Part shown: positions 58,954 through 64,000 of the stretch, one piece after another
How positions within the stretch are numbered: position 1 is the stretch's first letter
How the letters are laid out: every line of letters starts with the position of its first letter
Assembly (NCBI GenBank): GCA_030761205.1
Contig: JAULJL010000011.1
Span: 15,180,501 to 15,244,500 of the forward strand
Length of the DNA: 64,000 bases
Source of the DNA: Fremontodendron californicum
Lineage: Eukaryota > Streptophyta > Magnoliopsida > Malvales > Malvaceae
Reading direction: 5' to 3'
Program-made: the position numbers and the translations under genes
The notes under the pieces: generated by a model
What the model saw: only the letters and a program-made list of their open reading frames with translations
Databases searched by the model: none
What the model was told of the DNA's origin: nothing

Positions 58954-59665
58954 CCTACCATTTGGTCATTTAAGGTATGCTCTCATGTTTCCATCAAAAT
59001 GTCATCCATTTCAAAAAATGGAACTCCATCTTTCCACCAAGAATTGCCACTCTCTTTGATGAAAAATGGGCCTTTCCCTTACTTCTTAATGCCTTGGCCG
59101 AAAACCACCATTTTCCATCATTTTTTCTCATTTCAACTTCCTTTGATCCTCTTCTTATTCCCTTTATTTTGTCCTCCAAGACTCCTCAAAAGATATCCAA
59201 TTTATTCCTTAAAAGATCACATTTATAAAGTTTTAAGACCCAGAGAACCGTTTCTTCCCACAAGTGGTAAAAAGGCTTCAAAAACTTCACTAAGGAAAAC
59301 CGCCCACTCCATGGAGCCAGTAGCCAGCGTGCAGCCCTGGGCCTCGACATTGAGGGCGCCTTGCCGTCGAGCTCTCGGCCTTTTTCGTTTTACTGCTGCA
59401 TCTTTTCGAACATCCTCTGTCAATTTGGATGACCAAATCATATCTATTTTCGGCGTGTAATATCCCGCTGGAAATCTCTTCAAGTCAACTTCAAAAGTCA
59501 AGAAGGAAGTTGTTTTAAATGAAGAAATTCAAATCATGTTTTATTAGCAATAAGCTTCGAAGGAAAAATCTGCCTTCTTGTTTGGCACAAAGAGTCCGAT
59601 ATTTTTGGCTCTGAAATCTTCTTCCATCCTTGTTTCGGGGGTCCAAACAAAATTAGGTGTCTACA
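58954..59665 (-). repeat. 3' LTR start of element 6 (712 bp)
   Basis: TGTAGACACC at 59665 follows a PPT. Only the first few tens of bases resemble the other LTRs. A relatively GC-rich stretch (about 59280-59400) is unlike any other part of the window. There are two AGTCAA copies near 59480-59500, in the opposite orientation to the W-boxes of the other LTRs. Confidence 0.6.
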
Positions 59666-59678
59666 ACTGCCACTCTTT
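59666..59678 (-). other. Polypurine tract of element 6
   Basis: The minus strand reads AAAGAGTGGCAGT before the LTR TG. Confidence 0.75.
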
Positions 59679-59879
59679 GGCTATTGTTGAGAACCAGGAA
59701 TCAGGCAAAGATAAAAAGACAACAATTTTGTCCGATCGTAGGGGTTATTCAAACAGAGTTTTCTTTTCGCAATTTTAAAGTAAAGCAAAAATCTAAAGGT
59801 TTCGATCTTGAATTGAAAAGACCCTGACTGCGATACCAAGGCTAAACTCACTTCAAAGGAACAGATTCGATTTTGTAAA

Positions 59880-60835
59880 GCAAAAGTAAAACCTCGACGA
59901 TAATCCTGGGGCTCGACCTATTCTTAAAACGAGTTTGATTTAAAAGAAAAATTAATACCTCGATGGTGATCTCAGGGCTCGACCCATTTAGAAAAAATGA
60001 GTCAATTTAAAACAAAAAGAAATACCTCAGCTGTGATCCTAGGGCTCGACCCATTTAGAAAAAACGAGTTCGATTTAAAATAAAAAGAAATACCTGAGCT
60101 GTGATCTTGGGGCTCGACCCATTTAGAAAAAAATGAGTTTAATTTTAAAAAAAAAAAAAAAAAACTTAGTGGTGATCCTAGGGCTCGACCCATTTAGAAA
60201 AAATGAGTTCGACTTAATAAAAAAAATTCCTCGATGGTGACCTCAGGGCTCGACCCATTAAAAAACGAGTTCGACTTAAAACAAAAAGAAATATCTTGAC
60301 GGTGATCTCAGGGCTCAACCCATTTAAAAAAATGAGTTTGATTTAAAAGAAAAAGAAATACCTCGACTGTGATCTTAGGGCTCGACCCATTTAGAAAAAA
60401 TGAGTTCGATTTAAAACAAAAATAAATACCTCAGCGGTGATCTTGGGGTTCGACCCATTCAGAAAAAAATGAGTTCGATTTAAAAGAAAAAAAAATACCT
60501 CGACGGTGATTTCATTGCTCGACCTATTTAGAAAAATGAGTTCGATTTAAAACAAAATGAAATATCTCAGCGGTGATCTAGGGGTTCGACCCATTTAGGA
60601 AAAACGAGTTCGATTTAAAATAAAAAAAATACCTCATTAGTGATCCTGGGGCTCAACCCATTTCGAAAAAACGAGTTCAATTCAAAACAAAAAGCAATAC
60701 ATCAGCGGTGATCATGGGACTCGACCCATTTAGAAAAAATGAGTTTGACATAAATAAAAAAAAAAGAAATACCTTGATGATAATCTCGGGGATCGATCCA
60801 TTTAAAAAATGAGTTCGACTTAAAACAAAAAGAAA
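59880..60835. repeat. Tandem array, unit about 60 bp
   Basis: About 16 units contain GGTGATCTCAGGGCTCGACC, CATTTAGAAAAAATGAGTTC and GATTTAAAACAAAAAGAAAT. Same unit family as 27690-28300. Confidence 0.85.
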
Positions 60836-62274
60836 TTTTCTGCAATTCTTGCACTGTTAGTTGAATGCAGTGATGTTAATGACAGGTTTTGCAAATGCTT
60901 GTACCATGTATGTTTCCTAGAGGCAAATGCTGCTACCAATAATGATGCTAATGCTCGTGGATGATGTAGATGCCAATATCCTTGAATAATGCAATTGCTT
61001 CATGAAATGATGCAAATGCAGAGATTGGCAATGGTGCTAATGATCATTGAATAATGCAAATGCAAATATCTTTGAATTGTTTGCAAATTCTTCATGAAAT
61101 GATGCAGATGTAGAGGTTAACGATGATGCAAATACTCATGACTAATGCAAATGCAAATATTCACGAATAATGCAAATGCTTCCTGATGCAGATGTAGAGA
61201 TTAACAATGATGCAAATGCTTCATGATGCAAATGTAAAAATCTTCGAGTTGTCTTCAATTGTTTACATGCTTATGCTCCATGAATGGTGTAACTGCAGTT
61301 ACCAAGCAATAATAAAGATACGACGATCCTAAAAATGATACAATTGCTCGAGAGAGTCCACAAATGATGTAAATGCAGTGATAACATGCAAATGCTCATA
61401 GACCTGTGCAAATGCTCATGAGTGATGCAAAATGCAAATGTCCCCTATTGATTTTCTTGAATTTGGCATAGCCGTTCCAATTCATTTCTCTTATTCAAAT
61501 CAGAGTGTATCCTGAACACTCGTGCCCCATAAGAGATCATCATTTTTCAAATCTTGCACTATCCCCTTGCCCTAACAATTTCTCAAACTCTTATTCATGA
61601 AAATTTGTTTGCCGAGTTATATTTCTTCTTCTCATATCTGGAAATCAAAATCTACCTCAGTAGTTCCATACCTTGAGTTAGAAGAACCCTTGTCTCATGC
61701 CAACATCATTTTTATTTGAAAATGGTTATTTAAAAATGTTTTCATTATTTCTTTGCCTTTCTCTTATTTTTTGTTTGGTGGTGCTCATCTATTGAAAACT
61801 TCTGAGCTAAAAATGTTACTCCTACAGTGTGATATCCAAGTCTCTTGAAGGTTGATGATCACTATTGGAAATTTTCCTGAATGTCAATTCGGTTTTTTCA
61901 AATTAAGTTGGAAGGCTTGGTACAAATGGACTTTGGTTGATCCAAGAGAACTTCACAACAAAAAAATGTATGCCCCTCCTAGGCTCTCAAATGGAACATG
62001 CTAATGAATTCCTTGAGAATCAAACAAATTCAACATTCTTTTAGCTTCCAAATCATGGCATTTTGACAAGCGTCAAGATTAGTCGGGATGTTCAAATTGA
62101 AAAGTTAATTTTGGAGGGAAAAAGTCTTAGTTTTTGAAGTCAATCCTCTAAATGAGAGTTGATAGTTTTGGCATATTTTGGAATTCCCAGATATTCCTTG
62201 ATTTCTTCAAAATGACCTTCTCTTTGGTCCTGGCCTTGCCAATACATAGGTGGCGTAGAAAAATCTCCCATTTT

Positions 62275-62311
62275 ACTCTAGACTACCTATTTTGGGTTTT
62301 CACCCTAGAGT
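62275..62311 (-). other. Hairpin (ACTCTAG/CTAGAGT) in 3' region of element 6
   Basis: Perfect 7-bp stem, 62275-62281 with 62305-62311. The loop on the element strand contains GAAAACCC and an A-rich spacer. It is the counterpart of 30375-30412. Confidence 0.55.
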
Positions 62312-63119
62312 CTCATTCTTTCCATTTTTTCATTTCATTTTTCATTAAATGTTTCACCATGCATTTAAAAATTCAAAATTTATCCAAAAAGAACTGTTTT
62401 AGCTAAAAAAGAGACCGAAGCCTCATCCATTTCTCTAAGAATAAACTAATCGATTTAAATGGCCATGCTCAATCGAAATGGTCTTTTAAAGGTATGTAAT
62501 GTAGGCCAAGGTTCTAGGTTCTGAAAGAAAAGATAAATAGCCGAAAATGTGTTTAAGGGTGGTCAAATCAAGGATCATTTCTTGTGGAGGATTCTCTTTG
62601 CAACATTTGTCCTTTCTGAGGTCCTCTTTCCATATTTTGATTTCGCTTTTCTTTTCTTATTTTTTGTTTTTGGGCTTTCATTTCACCATCTTTTCTTTAT
62701 TTTTTCTTCTCTTTTTTTTTTTTGGCGATGCATTTCAACTTCAACAGAATGAGTCCGTACTTATTTAGGAGCCCAATTTGCTCTTTGATCCAAGGCATCC
62801 TCTGTCTTTGAATTAAGATTCAATTTTCTGTGATCCTTGTAAAGATCTATCCTCGCATTTGCCGCCCAGTGTGGAGGTTGATCCTGGACCAAGGTTCAAA
62901 AAAAGAAAAAAAGATTTTCTTCGGCTCAAAGGGGTAGCAAAAGAATTTAATATATTTTGAAAGTATAATGAAATATGGTCATTTTTCATCTTGAACACGA
63001 TCATCTAAATTGAAGAGTCATTCCTTGGAGGAAAAATATTGGAAAGGGTTTTTCTTGAAACCATCTTGAATTTCGTAAATGCATGATGTAAATTTTTTTT
63101 TTTGCATTTTTCTCTTTTT

Positions 63120-63320
63120 TTTTTTTTGCTTTTCCTTTCCAGAAATCTATTCTTCTCTTGAGTTCTTTGGTTTCTCTCTTCCATTCTTCAGAAGACTTGA
63201 TAACCCCCTTCTACATCATCTAAAATTGATGTTTTTTGTTCTCTAGGTGCAAGTCCCTAAGACCGCTCCTTGTAATATCCCGCTCTTTCTCAATCTTTTC
63301 TGCTTTCTTTTCCTGGATCA
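63120..63320 (-). pseudogene. ORF1 coiled-coil fragment of element 6
   Basis: The plus-strand text TTCTCTAGGTGCAAGTCCCT, then CTTTCTCAATCTTTTCTG, aligns with 19010-19080 of element 2. This is the Glu/Lys-rich coiled-coil end of ORF1. Only about 200 bp remain, joined directly to the 3' non-coding region. Confidence 0.6.
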
Positions 63321-64000
63321 AACCCTAATGTGAACCCTTAGGATTGAAACCCATTGAACCCACTAACAATTCAAATATCCTAACCCAAGAAAGCAAAGAT
63401 TCAGGTTGAAGAATCTAGACCCAATGAAATCTTGTTTCAAGAAGCTAGTTTTAGCTAGACCCAATGAAATCTTGTTTCAAGAACCTAGATTTGGTTCCTG
63501 AATGCCACAAAGGAAACCTTTGTTAAGTTCAAAAGTTCTTTCAAGAACAATAAGAGAAAACCCTCTCAATTTGATAAAAATCATATTACACAATGTCTTC
63601 TTAAAGTAGGCGGCTAAGTATGTTTATATAGCATTCTAATGCTAAAGCCCTTGGTGAGCTAGGACTCCTATCCTAATATAAATAGGTTTGTCGGCCAACA
63701 CCTAAATAAATGGACTCTTATTACTAATGCAATACCTATTAGACTAGACCTAAATAATGCTAAGTAAAAATAGACTAAACAAGCTCAAGCCCAAAATATA
63801 ATAATTAAAATAAGTCCAACAAGATTAATGAAGTAGACCCCACAAGCCTATTGGACATAATAAAACAATTAGGCCCACATGCCTAAGAAAATTAATGAAT
63901 TAAACAAAGCCCACTCTTGCCACATCAATTAATGAATTAGGATGGCCCCAACATATGCCATGTCAATTAATGAAACAAAGATAGGCCCAAAGTCCTTCTC
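63321..64000 (-). other. Unidentified LTR-like sequence
   Basis: Read on the minus strand, a TATATAAAC box (near 63630) is followed by a leader-like stretch ending in a GGGTTTCAATCCTAAGGGTT segment. That is the layout of U3, R and U5. A tandem duplication of TAGACCCAATGAAATCTTGT (63416-63485) is present. I cannot assign it to a family, and it runs off the window. Confidence 0.35.

Larger units (their letters stand above)
59679..63119 (-). other. 3' non-coding region of element 6
   Basis: No gene. It contains the 60-bp array (59880-60835), an ATGCAAATGC-rich array (60840-61440), the hairpin at 62275-62311 and blocks shared in order with element 3 (29580-31000). Confidence 0.75.
58954..63320 (-). 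mobile_element. Element 6: internally deleted Tat/Ogre-like element
   Basis: On the minus strand: a short ORF1 fragment, then directly the 3' non-coding region, PPT and the first 712 bp of a 3' LTR cut by element 5. The whole gag-pol is missing. The 3' region is clearly related to that of element 3, but the LTR start is different beyond the first few tens of bases. Confidence 0.75.

Noticed and set aside
58945..59501. Plus- and minus-strand ORFs of 171 and 92 codons across the GC-richer patch
   Set aside because: No family is recognised, the two frames overlap on opposite strands, and the region lies inside the start of the element 6 LTR.

Overview
The window is repeat-rich, AT-rich plant nuclear DNA. 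The element families (Tat/Ogre-like and Athila-like Ty3/gypsy LTR retrotransposons), the ORF1 family and a plant-type LOG enzyme suggest a eudicot. I cannot name the species. I found no convincing free-standing host gene, rRNA or tRNA: almost every base can be assigned to a retroelement or an element fragment.

Layout. Five Tat/Ogre-like elements appear nested like Russian dolls, and only their right-hand parts lie in the window. Element 1 (+, 1-15486) has gag, pro, an intron, RT, two RNase H domains, integrase and a 5.9 kb 3' LTR. It interrupts element 2 (-, 15611-26396: gag, ORF1, PBS, 4.9 kb 5' LTR). Element 2 interrupts the 3' LTR of element 3 (-, 26397-50900, 6.7 kb 5' LTR, pol deleted). 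Element 3 sits in the gag of element 5 (-, 50901-58953). Element 5 sits in the 3' LTR of element 6 (-, 58954-63320). The coding regions of all five are broken by stops, frameshifts or deletions. The last 680 bp look like the LTR end of an unidentified further element.

The exception is element 4 (+, 31588-40794), a complete and apparently young Athila-like insertion inside element 3. It has two 2,021-bp LTRs differing at about 15 sites by eye, a perfect AGTTT target duplication, an Asp-type PBS and a PPT. It has no pol. Between a truncated gag and the 3' non-coding region it carries two foreign genes. One is an intact 178-codon ORF whose basic stretch plus Cys cluster resembles the nucleic-acid-binding/silencing-suppressor proteins of Betaflexiviridae plant RNA viruses. 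The other is an intronless LOG-like cytokinin-activating enzyme ORF with an A-rich tract downstream. The cargo is flanked by a direct duplication of the element's own 3' sequence. This is the most unusual thing in the window.

Other structure worth noting: a W-box (TTGACT) cluster at a fixed distance from the LTR start in four elements; a hairpin with a co-varying stem in the 3' non-coding region of elements 1, 3 and 6; a frame-preserving intron between pro and RT; and several expanded tandem arrays whose long apparent ORFs are artefacts.
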